Below, in pieces: positions 44,774-52,966 of a stretch of 64,000 bases of DNA (positions are counted from its first letter, which is position 1; the number at the start of each line of letters is the position of its first letter). Location of the stretch: positions 62,001-126,000 of the forward strand of contig CALUIS010000003.1 of the NCBI GenBank assembly GCA_944320765.1. The letters are read 5' to 3'. Both the position numbers and the translations under genes were made by a program. The DNA is from an uncultured Paraprevotella sp. GTDB lineage: Bacteria; Bacteroidota; Bacteroidia; Bacteroidales; Bacteroidaceae. Under the pieces are notes generated by a model. That model was not told the origin of the DNA and searched no databases. It saw only the letters and a program-made list of their open reading frames with translations.

Positions 44774-47700
44774 TCATTTCAGGACTTTCTCACGTCCCAC
44801 CACGTAGATTCCTTCCGGAAGGCCGTCCACGGCTACGGATTTCCGTACCTCGTGCCTCAACCTCACCCCGTCCATGGAATACACGTCCACCAGCGGGTCG
44901 GCCTCCTCTTCCGCCACACCGCCGATGCCCGTGGCATCGCTGTCCATGTCAATCAGCAGCCGGTTCACCTCCGCCGGGGTGTCCAGCGCGACGTAGGCCC
45001 GGAAGCCCTTCAAGGACACCGCCCCTTCCACATCGGCACGGTAGAACATGTTGCCGCTGATGAAATAAGCGTCCTTCGGCACGGTCGTGGCCGCATAATT
45101 CCCGGTCATCGTCACGCCGTCCGATTTGATTGCCCGTTCCTCCGGAAAGGCGGCCTCCACCGTCACGTCCTCCGCTTCCAGCACCTCCACCGGTTCGGAC
45201 ACCTGCACCAAGTAAGGCACACCGGCCTCCACCGCGACGGCATCCTCGAACTCCAGCGACACCGTGTTGCCCGTCGTCCCGGCTCCGGCCAGCCGCTTCA
45301 CATCCGTGATGTGGTTGTCCGCCAGCTGCTCCGCCGTCATGTCGAACGGCACGCAGAATGTGTTCCACGCCCCGCCGTCCTTCAAGCTCCGGTTCAAGGT
45401 CACTTTCCTCACTCCGGTGTCTTCCGCCACGGCGTATGCCTCGTCCGTCTCGTCCAGCACCATCGTGCCATCTCCCTGATATTCCAAAGTGAACCCGCCA
45501 ATCACGCACCACAGGCCGTTGCTGGCCGTTGCAGCCCCCAAAGTCAACTGGCCGTCGCCCACGAAAACAGGCCCGATGAAAGTAAACGAACCTTCCGGCT
45601 CTTCCTCAAAGGCATTGGCCTGCTGGGCCAGGCCGGCCCCGTTGTTTGAATCGCCCACCACCGAAGCCGCGAAGTCCACCGCCGCCTCCGTGCGTCCGCC
45701 ATCCGAAGTCTCCACATAAAGGTTGAACGGCATGCCGTTGCTGTCCACATTGTAACGGGCCTGCACGCCTATCCGGTAATATCCTTCCGGCAAGTCCTCC
45801 AGCGTCTGCCGGATGTCGAACGGCGTATGCCAGAACTCCGCCGCTCCTTGCCGGATGGAACCCGGCTGCACGGAACAGGTCCAGCCGTCCGCCGTGTTCC
45901 CGTCAAAGCCCGCGTTCGCGATACTCTCCGTCACATCGTACGGATGCTCCGCCGAAGCGTTGTCGCGCCGATAAGCCTCCATCGCCTCCAGCAAGGCTTT
46001 GTAGGCCTCCATGCATTCCGCCGTGGTGGCTCCGGCATCCATTCGGGTTTCCTTCGCCGTCTCCACAGCCGCCGCCAAGGCGCCACCGGCATCCCGGCCG
46101 TAATCCAGGGCCTCGGCCTGCTCCACCGTCTCGTCCAGCAACACCAGCGGGCTGCAATACGTCAGCCGGATGTCCGTCATGGCCGTCCAGCCGCAATTGT
46201 TCAGTAGGCCTTGCTTCAGCCCCGCGGCCAGTTGCCCGTCCTCCACGAGCACGGACACGCTGAACGGCTGCATCCCGCCCACGGCATACACCGCCTGCTC
46301 GCTCCCGTTGGCGAAAAGGCGGATGTCCCCGTTGGGCACATTCTTGAAAGCCGAGGCCTGGAAGATGTAACGCCCGGTGGGCAGCCCCTCCAGCGACTGG
46401 TAGGCCAGCCGCACATGATCCGCAGATGTCCAGCCGAAACGCTCCACCATATTCGCGTCCTGCGCCGCGCCCCGGTTCTCGTCCGGAACGGCACACACGC
46501 GGAAATTGCCGTTGGCCGCGTCCGTCTTCCATCCCGTTCCTTCATCCCACATGCCGGAAGAAGCCTGTCCCAGTCCGGCATTCTCCAACAAGGAGGTCAC
46601 GTCCAGCACGCTCTCCGCCCGGTCCAGTCCGGCCATGCCGTGTTCCACCACATAGGCGTTCCAGGCATCCTCCAGAGTCTCCCAAGCGGCATAGAACTCT
46701 TCCGACGTGCCCGCCGCGCCAAAGTCGTCCAGGGCCTGGTCCAAAGCCTCGTCATACGTCTCGGCCAAAGCGGTCCGGTACAGTTTGCACTGCTCCTGAC
46801 ACTCCCGGTAATGCGCGCTTACCAGTTCGGCCTCGCCCAGCCACCGCCGGCCTTCCACCGCCCCGTTGAAGTCCGAGGCTCCGACCGACAGCCACGCCTG
46901 CAGCCCCGCGTAAATCTGCGGGGTCACCTCGTCTTCCGCCACGGCTTCCGCTTGTTGGCGCATCGCCGCCAGGTCGGCCGCCAGTTCCCCTGTCCCCTTG
47001 TAGGCCAGGCTGTAATTGTCCATCGCGAACCAGTTCATGCCGTTGGCCGAGCGGGCGTAATCCTGGTCCGTCAGGTTCCTCACGCCGAAAGTCAGCCTTC
47101 CGTCCTCGCCCACGTAGGCCTCCACCGAGAAATACTCAGGCTGGTTGTTCTGCGATGACACCGCCACCGGATACCCGCCGGCGTAAAGGTAAACGTCCTT
47201 CACATAGTTCTTGGATTCCATCCCCGACAAGCTCTGCTGTGTGGCTACGATGAACGCCCCCAGTTCATATTTGCCCGGTTCCAGGCCTTCCACCGTCTGC
47301 GAGATGTTGAAACGTCCCAATCCCCAGCAAGGCAGTCCGTCCTGGTTCGGGTCGCGGTGCCGCTCGATGAACAGCGGGTCGAATCCCGTATACGAGGCAA
47401 TGCCCTCCTGCGTCTGGAAACCCTCCACATCCGTGGTCCACAAATCCAGATGGTCGCACGTGGGGTCGGGCAACAGGGACGTCCTGCCCGCCTGGTCGTA
47501 TTCCATCCGGAAGGTCTTCTCCACCACCACGCCGGACTGGTTCGTCAGCCGGAACACCACGGTATGTCCCGCCTCGTCTTCCTGCGTGTAAGTATATGTT
47601 CCTCCCGTCCCGACCTCCCGGCCGTCCACATACCATTTCTCGCTTTCTATATAGTTCCAGTTCGTATAGGCTGTCGTGAAAAAGGCCTTGTCCTTCAAGC

Positions 47701-49342
47701 CCACCGCAACGGGTTCGCTCCCGTCGGTGATCTGCCCGTTCTGGTTGACGGTGGCCGTCAGCGTCCCATGTATGCCCTTGCCGTCGCGCACCGCGATGGA
47801 GAACATCTGCGTGCTTTCCACGCCCTTGGCGTTCGTGTACGTCACACGGTAGATGCCCGGATGGTCGGCCGTGACCTGGCGCTGGCTGCCCGTCGCGCCG
47901 TCTTCCCACTGCCACTTGCCCGTGTCCGTCTCGCCGTCCGGCAGCTTCACGGCCAGCGTCAGCACCGTACCCGGCTCCACCTGGCTGATTTCCGCATAAT
48001 TCCGCGTCTCCCCTTTCGCGCTGGCTATCTGCGGGAACAGGATGGTCGGCACCTCGTCCGCCGTCACCTTGCGCCCGTCGTTGTGCATCAGCGTGCCGAA
48101 ACCCGTATGGTCGTAGCCGCCGCTGTTGCCGCCGTACGAACCGCCGCCCAGCTCCATGCCGATGGCGTCCTCCATCTCGTGGCAGTATTTCATCGGGATG
48201 CCCATGCGGTTCTCGTAGTGGTTGATGAACAGCTGCCAGATGGGGCGGGCCTGTCCGCGTCCCGTGCCGTTCAGCCCCGCCATCCACCAGTTTTGCGTAT
48301 AAGGCAGGTCGTCGATGCCCGAGTTGTAGGCCGCCACGTATTCCGCCGCGCCCGCCACCATGGCCGATCCGGCCTCGCCCGGAATCAAAGAGTTGTTCAG
48401 GTTGCAGAACGCATTGTCGCCCTGGTTGTAGGCCGACTGCAGGGCATACGACAACAAGCCCAATGCGGCCATCGAGTGCCCTTGGTCGCGCCCGCTCTCC
48501 TGCATCTGGTTCAGGTAGCCCAGCGGGCCGCGGCTGTCCTCGTGGAACCAGGGAATCAGTCCCCAGCCGTAGCCGCACATGTCGCCCGCGTACGGGTCGG
48601 AATGCTCCCCCGTGACGCACAGCGACTCGTTGCCCGGCCCTTCCTTGATCCACCACATGCCATAATTATAAATGTCCGGCGCATCGCACAACACTCCGAG
48701 CGACACACAGAACAGGGCGTTGCCCAGCCCCCAGTTGCTGTGGTAGTGATACCAGTTCTTATCTTTCGTCACCGTGTCGTGCCGCCGCTCCAGAAAGTCC
48801 TGCGCCAACGTGAACCACACGTCTATCATATATTGCTTGAACAGCTCGAAGCTCTCCTCCGGCCAACCCTCGTAACCGCGCATGATTTCCGCCGCATTCA
48901 CGAACTGGTAGCCGATGAAGCCCGGAATGAGCGACATGTTCGTGTTGCCCCCCAGCCCCTTGTTGATGGTACGGTAAGCGTCCAGCACCTTTACCGCCCG
49001 GTCGGCATACGAGGTCTCGCCCGTGATTTTCCACATCAGGGCACACTGGTAGGCCAGCGCGGCGTTGCGGTAGGCGTTCATGTAGTTCTCCTGCCCGGCG
49101 ATGCCGCGCGAGATATATTCGTTCACCGCCGTATTGCCCGGACTGACGATGCCCCGTGAGTTGCGCAGCCCGTCCAGGGCCGCCACCATGTCCGCGTCCC
49201 CGTCCGCCACGCGGTCGCGGATGGACTGGAAGTCGGCCTCCGAATGGAGCAGGCCCGGATGGCGGAAACCGCCCTGCGCCCCCGCCATGCCGCTCCACAG
49301 CACCATTCCCGAAAAGAATATCCGTCGTAAGGTCTTCTTCAT
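44774..49342 (-). CDS. Secreted alginate-lyase-family protein, multimodular (lyase 2)
   Basis: 1522 residues from the ATG at 49342 (an upstream ATG 18 codons earlier lacks a signal-peptide look). Signal peptide MKKTLRRIFFSGMVLWSGMAGAQ, then the same lyase domain as lyase 1: FRHPGLLHSEADFQSIRDRV, YHSNWGLGNALFCVSLGVLCD, ESGRDQGHSMAALG. The first ~640 residues run in close parallel with lyase 1 (Ig-like part included). After that the two diverge; this one has fewer modules: LDVTSLLENAGL and YDVTESIANAGF. The beta module has AWNTFCVPFDMTAEQL and EAGVPYLVQVSEP, followed by the tail VDVYSMDGVRL...LPEGIYVVGREKVLK. It lies 81 nt after the gene at 49424 and 38 nt before lyase 1, and is probably co-transcribed with both. 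Confidence 0.85.
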   Translation of the reverse strand: MKKTLRRIFFSGMVLWSGMAGAQGGFRHPGLLHSEADFQSIRDRVADGDADMVAALDGLRNSRGIVSPGNTAVNEYISRGIAGQENYMNAYRNAALAYQCALMWKITGETSYADRAVKVLDAYRTINKGLGGNTNMSLIPGFIGYQFVNAAEIMRGYEGWPEESFELFKQYMIDVWFTLAQDFLERRHDTVTKDKNWYHYHSNWGLGNALFCVSLGVLCDAPDIYNYGMWWIKEGPGNESLCVTGEHSDPYAGDMCGYGWGLIPWFHEDSRGPLGYLNQMQESGRDQGHSMAALGLLSYALQSAYNQGDNAFCNLNNSLIPGEAGSAMVAGAAEYVAAYNSGIDDLPYTQNWWMAGLNGTGRGQARPIWQLFINHYENRMGIPMKYCHEMEDAIGMELGGGSYGGNSGGYDHTGFGTLMHNDGRKVTADEVPTILFPQIASAKGETRNYAEISQVEPGTVLTLAVKLPDGETDTGKWQWEDGATGSQRQVTADHPGIYRVTYTNAKGVESTQMFSIAVRDGKGIHGTLTATVNQNGQITDGSEPVAVGLKDKAFFTTAYTNWNYIESEKWYVDGREVGTGGTYTYTQEDEAGHTVVFRLTNQSGVVVEKTFRMEYDQAGRTSLLPDPTCDHLDLWTTDVEGFQTQEGIASYTGFDPLFIERHRDPNQDGLPCWGLGRFNISQTVEGLEPGKYELGAFIVATQQSLSGMESKNYVKDVYLYAGGYPVAVSSQNNQPEYFSVEAYVGEDGRLTFGVRNLTDQDYARSANGMNWFAMDNYSLAYKGTGELAADLAAMRQQAEAVAEDEVTPQIYAGLQAWLSVGASDFNGAVEGRRWLGEAELVSAHYRECQEQCKLYRTALAETYDEALDQALDDFGAAGTSEEFYAAWETLEDAWNAYVVEHGMAGLDRAESVLDVTSLLENAGLGQASSGMWDEGTGWKTDAANGNFRVCAVPDENRGAAQDANMVERFGWTSADHVRLAYQSLEGLPTGRYIFQASAFKNVPNGDIRLFANGSEQAVYAVGGMQPFSVSVLVEDGQLAAGLKQGLLNNCGWTAMTDIRLTYCSPLVLLDETVEQAEALDYGRDAGGALAAAVETAKETRMDAGATTAECMEAYKALLEAMEAYRRDNASAEHPYDVTESIANAGFDGNTADGWTCSVQPGSIRQGAAEFWHTPFDIRQTLEDLPEGYYRIGVQARYNVDSNGMPFNLYVETSDGGRTEAAVDFAASVVGDSNNGAGLAQQANAFEEEPEGSFTFIGPVFVGDGQLTLGAATASNGLWCVIGGFTLEYQGDGTMVLDETDEAYAVAEDTGVRKVTLNRSLKDGGAWNTFCVPFDMTAEQLADNHITDVKRLAGAGTTGNTVSLEFEDAVAVEAGVPYLVQVSEPVEVLEAEDVTVEAAFPEERAIKSDGVTMTGNYAATTVPKDAYFISGNMFYRADVEGAVSLKGFRAYVALDTPAEVNRLLIDMDSDATGIGGVAEEEADPLVDVYSMDGVRLRHEVRKSVAVDGLPEGIYVVGREKVLK
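48028..48249. repeat. 222 bp direct repeat, copy in lyase 2
   Basis: Identical by eye to 43420-43641; see that entry. Confidence 0.85.
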
Positions 49343-49423
49343 CTGTTCTTTTCCTAAAAAAGGAGGAACACCGGATTCCAGTACCGGAAACGGCATCCCT
49401 CCCGCTTTCTTACCTTAAACTAT

Positions 49424-52400
49424 TTATAAAACTACCTTTTTCCCGTCCACGATATAGATGCCGTGCCGCAGCCCGTCCAGGGCCTCGCTCTTCTTCACGC
49501 CGGCCTTCACCTTCACGCCGCCCAACGTGTACACATCCACCGGGCGGTCCGCGCCGGCCGCCTCACCGGCCAGCACCTCGCCGATTTCCGTCACCACGCC
49601 GTCGATATTGACCAGCAAGCGTCCGATGCCGGCGGCCGGCGACCAGTCGTCCACCGTGATATAAGCCCGGTAACCGTCCTGCTCCACGTCGCTCTCTCCC
49701 TCAACGGCACCCGCCGTCGCGGCCTTGTAGAACCCGCCGACGTGGGTGTAATAAGCGTCCAGCGGCACATTCAGCGTCGAATAGTGGCCCTGCATCGAGA
49801 TGCCCGGCGTGGCGAAGACCGCGGATGGCGCCGCCGCCACTACCGGCACGTCCTCCGCCGTGATGACGCCCGTGTAGCCGTCGTCCACGCGCACCAGGTA
49901 AGGCACGCCGGCCTCCACGGCATCCTGCTTGCCCGAGAACTGCAGCGTCACCTCGTTGCCGGCAACCACCGCCTGGGCTTCCATCCGGCGCACGTCCGTG
50001 ATGTGGTTCGCCTCCAGCTGTGCGGCGGTCAGGCTGAAGGGCACGCAGAACACGTTCCACCCGTCGCCGGCCTCCATCGTCCGTTTCAGCGTCACGTCGG
50101 CATACATGTCGGCGGCCACCGCGAACGGCACCGTCTCGTCCAGCGTCAGGGCCTGGGCTTCCGGTGCCACCTTGTACAGCTTCATGTCGTTGCAAGCCAC
50201 CCAGTTGGCGCCGTTGCCTTCATCCGCCTTCACGCCCAACTGTATCTCCCCGTCGGCGGCCACCACGAAGCCCACCTTATATTCCGTATCCAGCGAATTG
50301 CCGTCGGCCACGGCCTCGCCCTTCGCCTCCCCGGCATAGACCGAAGCCGCCAAAGGACCGGAACCCGCGCCGTTTGCGCTCATGCCGAAGGCCCGGAGCG
50401 TCATCTCATAGCTTCCGGCAGGCAGGGCCACCGTCTGCGAAAGCACCCACGTGCCGGCCTCGAAAGCCCCGTTCTGATAGCTCTCGAAGAACTCGCTCGG
50501 GCCGTCTCCGTTCGCGAAATTGTTGCTCCAGGAATCCGTGCAGGACACCCACCCGAAGCTGGACACCGCCGCCTTGGGCAGTCCGGCCACGTCCGGCGTG
50601 TGCAACAGGAGCGTCAGGTCGAGCCGATGGCCGTCCAAAGGAGCAGCCGCCTTGACATAAGCCACATAAGCCTCCCTCAAAGCCTCGCGCACGGCCTCCA
50701 CATCGGCCACGCCCGTAACGGCGGCCAGGGCGTTTTCTGCATCCGTCAGGGAGTTCCGCAAAGCTTCCACAGCTTCTTCCGGAGCGGTGGAACCCTCCAG
50801 CGCGGCATCGCGCTTGGCCTCATAATCAGCCATCACGCCATCGATGCCGAACTGCGCCAACGCGTTCTCCAGCTCCACGCATCCCAGCATCACGGCGTTC
50901 AGCGAGTCGGCGTTCTGCCCCGCATAGGAGCCGCCGCCCGCCGGGCGGTGGGCAGCCACGGCCTCTTCCACCTTCGCCCGGTAAGCGTCGTTCACCCCCG
51001 CCGCATCGGCCACGGCCCGCTTGGCCAAAGCCTCATACAGGCCTTGCGCGTCCATGCCCTTGTAAGTCAGTTTCACATTGTCCAGGCAGGCCCAGCGGGA
51101 AGCGTCCGTCCCGGCGCCCTTCACGCCCACCTTCAGCACATGGTCCGCCACCCACACGTTCAGCGTGTCGGCGTACCGTCCGGCCTCGAAGTTCGCGGCG
51201 GCAGACTGCCGCCCGCCAGGATAGTCGCCGTCCTCAGCCCCGGCCTCGCCGGCGATGAAGCCCGTCGTCCCCGTCTCCTCGTAGAGGCACATCAGCGGCA
51301 GCTCGTAGGCGTTGCCGTAAATGCGCCATCCATTCGTGTAAGCCTTGGCCTCGTAGGACGCGCCCTGGTCGGCGGCCCCGTTGCGGTAGAAGCCGTTCAG
51401 GGTAACCTGGTACCAGCCCTCGGGCAGGCTCGTGAACTCGCGGCTGAAATCGAAGTCCGTGTTGAAGAACTCCATCACGCCGTCGGCCACCGTTCCCGCG
51501 CCGTTCCAACCCTCGGCAGAGGCGGCATCCGCGAAGTCCGTCTCCGCCACCACGTAAGTGATTTCCATCCCTTCCGTCACCGTCTGGAAGGTCGTGTTCA
51601 GCGTCCCGCTGATCTGCGCCACTTCCTCGGCGGTCTCCGCCGTGGCCAGAGCCGCGAGTGCCTCGTCCAACGCCTCGGTGAGGGCCGCCTTCACCTCGCC
51701 GTCCTCCAGAGTGGCGGCAAAGGAGGAACACATGGCGGACACCTGCTTGAAGTCCTCCACAGCCGTGGAGTTCAGCACCGCCACCTCGGCCGCCAGCCAC
51801 TCGTATTTTTCTTGGAAATTGTCCGCCGTCACGGTCGTCCCGGCCTTGGCGGCCGCCGCCCGTTCCTGCAAGGGTTCGGGATAGTCCGCCACCTCGCCTA
51901 CCTGTGCCTGCAAGTCTTCGTACAACGCCTGCATCCGCTCCAACCCGTCGTTCACGTACAGCAGCTTGAAGTTGTCGAAATACAAAGCCAGGTTCTGATG
52001 GGCCGTATGCAGGCGCACGCCGATGCGCAGCTTCCCGTCCGTCACCAGCACCTCGCCGGTGGAGACGCGGCTGACCGTCTCGTCCGCCCAGGCCGCCAGG
52101 TCGCCGTTGTTCCAGTTCATCGTCACGGCAGACCGCTCCATGGAACTCTGGATGTAAAGCTCCGTCCGGTCGCCGATGGTCGCGTGTTCCTGCACCGAAA
52201 GCGAGTACACGCCGCTGGGCAGCTCCATCTCCTGATAGAAGTCGAACGTGGGCTTGTTCCACGCGTTGCTCAGGGATTCCAAATGGCCGTCCACCCAAGC
52301 CGGCGCGGCACCGTCACAGCTCCAGCCGTCCGCGTTCTCGTCGAACGACGGGTTGACAATCCAGCCTGTCACGTCCGTGCTGTCCGTCTCCGGACGCACC

Positions 52401-52558
52401 TTGTCCGCCTCCGGAGCGTCCGGTGCCGCCTCCGTCGTCTCGGTTGTCCCTTCCTCCGGCAACTGCCAGAACATACTGCCGTTCCCTGTCCGGACGGCTT
52501 GTGTCACCGTCACCGCCTCGGCCATCAGGGCCGCCGTAAAAAGTAATTTTCCTTTCAT
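49424..52558 (-). CDS. Secreted repeat-rich protein of unknown function (paralogue of 52967-56095)
   Basis: 1044 residues. Signal peptide MKGKLLFTAALMAEAVTVTQA, then VRTGNGS and an acidic Thr/Glu/Ala-rich linker (about 33-60). The rest alternates jelly-roll-like modules with helical linkers: TDVTGWIVNPSFDENADGW near 60, a module near 340-520 (ITYVVAETDFADAASAEGW), helical stretch ~520-640, LDLTLLLHTPDVAG near 650. The beta module has GWNVFCVPFSLTAAQL (about 840) and EAGVPYLVRV, followed by the tail VDVYTLGGVKVK...LRHGIYIVDGKKVVL. I see no catalytic motif, so binding or scaffolding is likely. Signal peptide, closing module and upstream DNA all resemble the next gene, so the two are paralogues under a common control. 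Confidence 0.82.
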   Translation of the reverse strand: MKGKLLFTAALMAEAVTVTQAVRTGNGSMFWQLPEEGTTETTEAAPDAPEADKVRPETDSTDVTGWIVNPSFDENADGWSCDGAAPAWVDGHLESLSNAWNKPTFDFYQEMELPSGVYSLSVQEHATIGDRTELYIQSSMERSAVTMNWNNGDLAAWADETVSRVSTGEVLVTDGKLRIGVRLHTAHQNLALYFDNFKLLYVNDGLERMQALYEDLQAQVGEVADYPEPLQERAAAAKAGTTVTADNFQEKYEWLAAEVAVLNSTAVEDFKQVSAMCSSFAATLEDGEVKAALTEALDEALAALATAETAEEVAQISGTLNTTFQTVTEGMEITYVVAETDFADAASAEGWNGAGTVADGVMEFFNTDFDFSREFTSLPEGWYQVTLNGFYRNGAADQGASYEAKAYTNGWRIYGNAYELPLMCLYEETGTTGFIAGEAGAEDGDYPGGRQSAAANFEAGRYADTLNVWVADHVLKVGVKGAGTDASRWACLDNVKLTYKGMDAQGLYEALAKRAVADAAGVNDAYRAKVEEAVAAHRPAGGGSYAGQNADSLNAVMLGCVELENALAQFGIDGVMADYEAKRDAALEGSTAPEEAVEALRNSLTDAENALAAVTGVADVEAVREALREAYVAYVKAAAPLDGHRLDLTLLLHTPDVAGLPKAAVSSFGWVSCTDSWSNNFANGDGPSEFFESYQNGAFEAGTWVLSQTVALPAGSYEMTLRAFGMSANGAGSGPLAASVYAGEAKGEAVADGNSLDTEYKVGFVVAADGEIQLGVKADEGNGANWVACNDMKLYKVAPEAQALTLDETVPFAVAADMYADVTLKRTMEAGDGWNVFCVPFSLTAAQLEANHITDVRRMEAQAVVAGNEVTLQFSGKQDAVEAGVPYLVRVDDGYTGVITAEDVPVVAAAPSAVFATPGISMQGHYSTLNVPLDAYYTHVGGFYKAATAGAVEGESDVEQDGYRAYITVDDWSPAAGIGRLLVNIDGVVTEIGEVLAGEAAGADRPVDVYTLGGVKVKAGVKKSEALDGLRHGIYIVDGKKVVL

Positions 52559-52615
52559 ATCTTGTTTCTTTTCGATGTTGATTCTACAAGGCGTTCCTAT
52601 CCTTTATATTATAAG

Positions 52616-52680
52616 TACGAACAAGCCCCCCGAAATGCACAAAAAAAGAACGGCTTTTTTCCTTAAAAAAAGCTAAAGCC
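52616..52680 (-). promoter_or_regulatory. Shared 65 bp upstream element, copy 1
   Basis: The first 28 nt (TACGAACAAGCCCCCC, then GAAATGCACAAA, plus-strand reading) are identical to 56145-56172, and the block TTTTTTCCTTAAAAAA plus GCT..AAAGCC also recurs. It lies 58 nt upstream of the start at 52558. No TAnnTTTG box stands nearby, so this is probably the promoter/operator region of the gene. The rest of 52559-52764 holds only the terminator at 52707-52739. Confidence 0.65.
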
Positions 52681-52706
52681 TTAAGGGATGTATGCCCGTC
52701 ATACCG

Positions 52707-52739
52707 AAAAAAGCGGCCACCCCTTCCGGGGCAGCCGCT
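52707..52739 (-). terminator. Terminator after the small peptide gene
   Basis: On the minus strand AGCGGCTGCCCC pairs with GGGGTGGCCGCT (one mismatch) around GGAA, followed by six T residues. Confidence 0.85.
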
Positions 52740-52764
52740 CACGATTCCCATCCGGCATCCTACA

Positions 52765-52941
52765 TTACCAGATGTCCCAGCCGCCGTTCTTGTTGCCGTC
52801 GGCCTCGATGAACTCCTTGACGGAAGCGTCGCCGCCAAAGTCGATGCCGAGGCTGTTGGAAACCACGGACTGCGCCATCATGTCGCAGGCTTCCACCTGC
52901 ACCGCCTCCACCACGGGAGACACATATACTTTCTTTTCCAT
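52765..52941 (-). CDS. Small 58-residue protein, Bacteroidota 'YVSPxVExV' type
   Basis: An ATG at 52941 opens a 58-residue frame ending in TAA at 52765-52767. It begins MEKKVYVSPVVEAVQVEACD and ends NKNGGWDIW. Small proteins starting 'MKKkYv.P.(i/v)evv.(i/v)e....ma' are frequent in Bacteroidales genomes; their function is unknown. The gene lies 25 nt after the big exported protein at 52967 on the same strand, with AAAAAGGTAAG before the ATG, and is closed by a good terminator, so it should be co-transcribed with it. The glycine/asparagine-rich end (DGNKNGGWDIW) resembles a precursor-peptide tail, but no maturation enzyme is near. Confidence 0.65.
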   Translation of the reverse strand: MEKKVYVSPVVEAVQVEACDMMAQSVVSNSLGIDFGGDASVKEFIEADGNKNGGWDIW

Positions 52942-52966
52942 ATTTTTCTTACCTTTTTAAAGTTGA

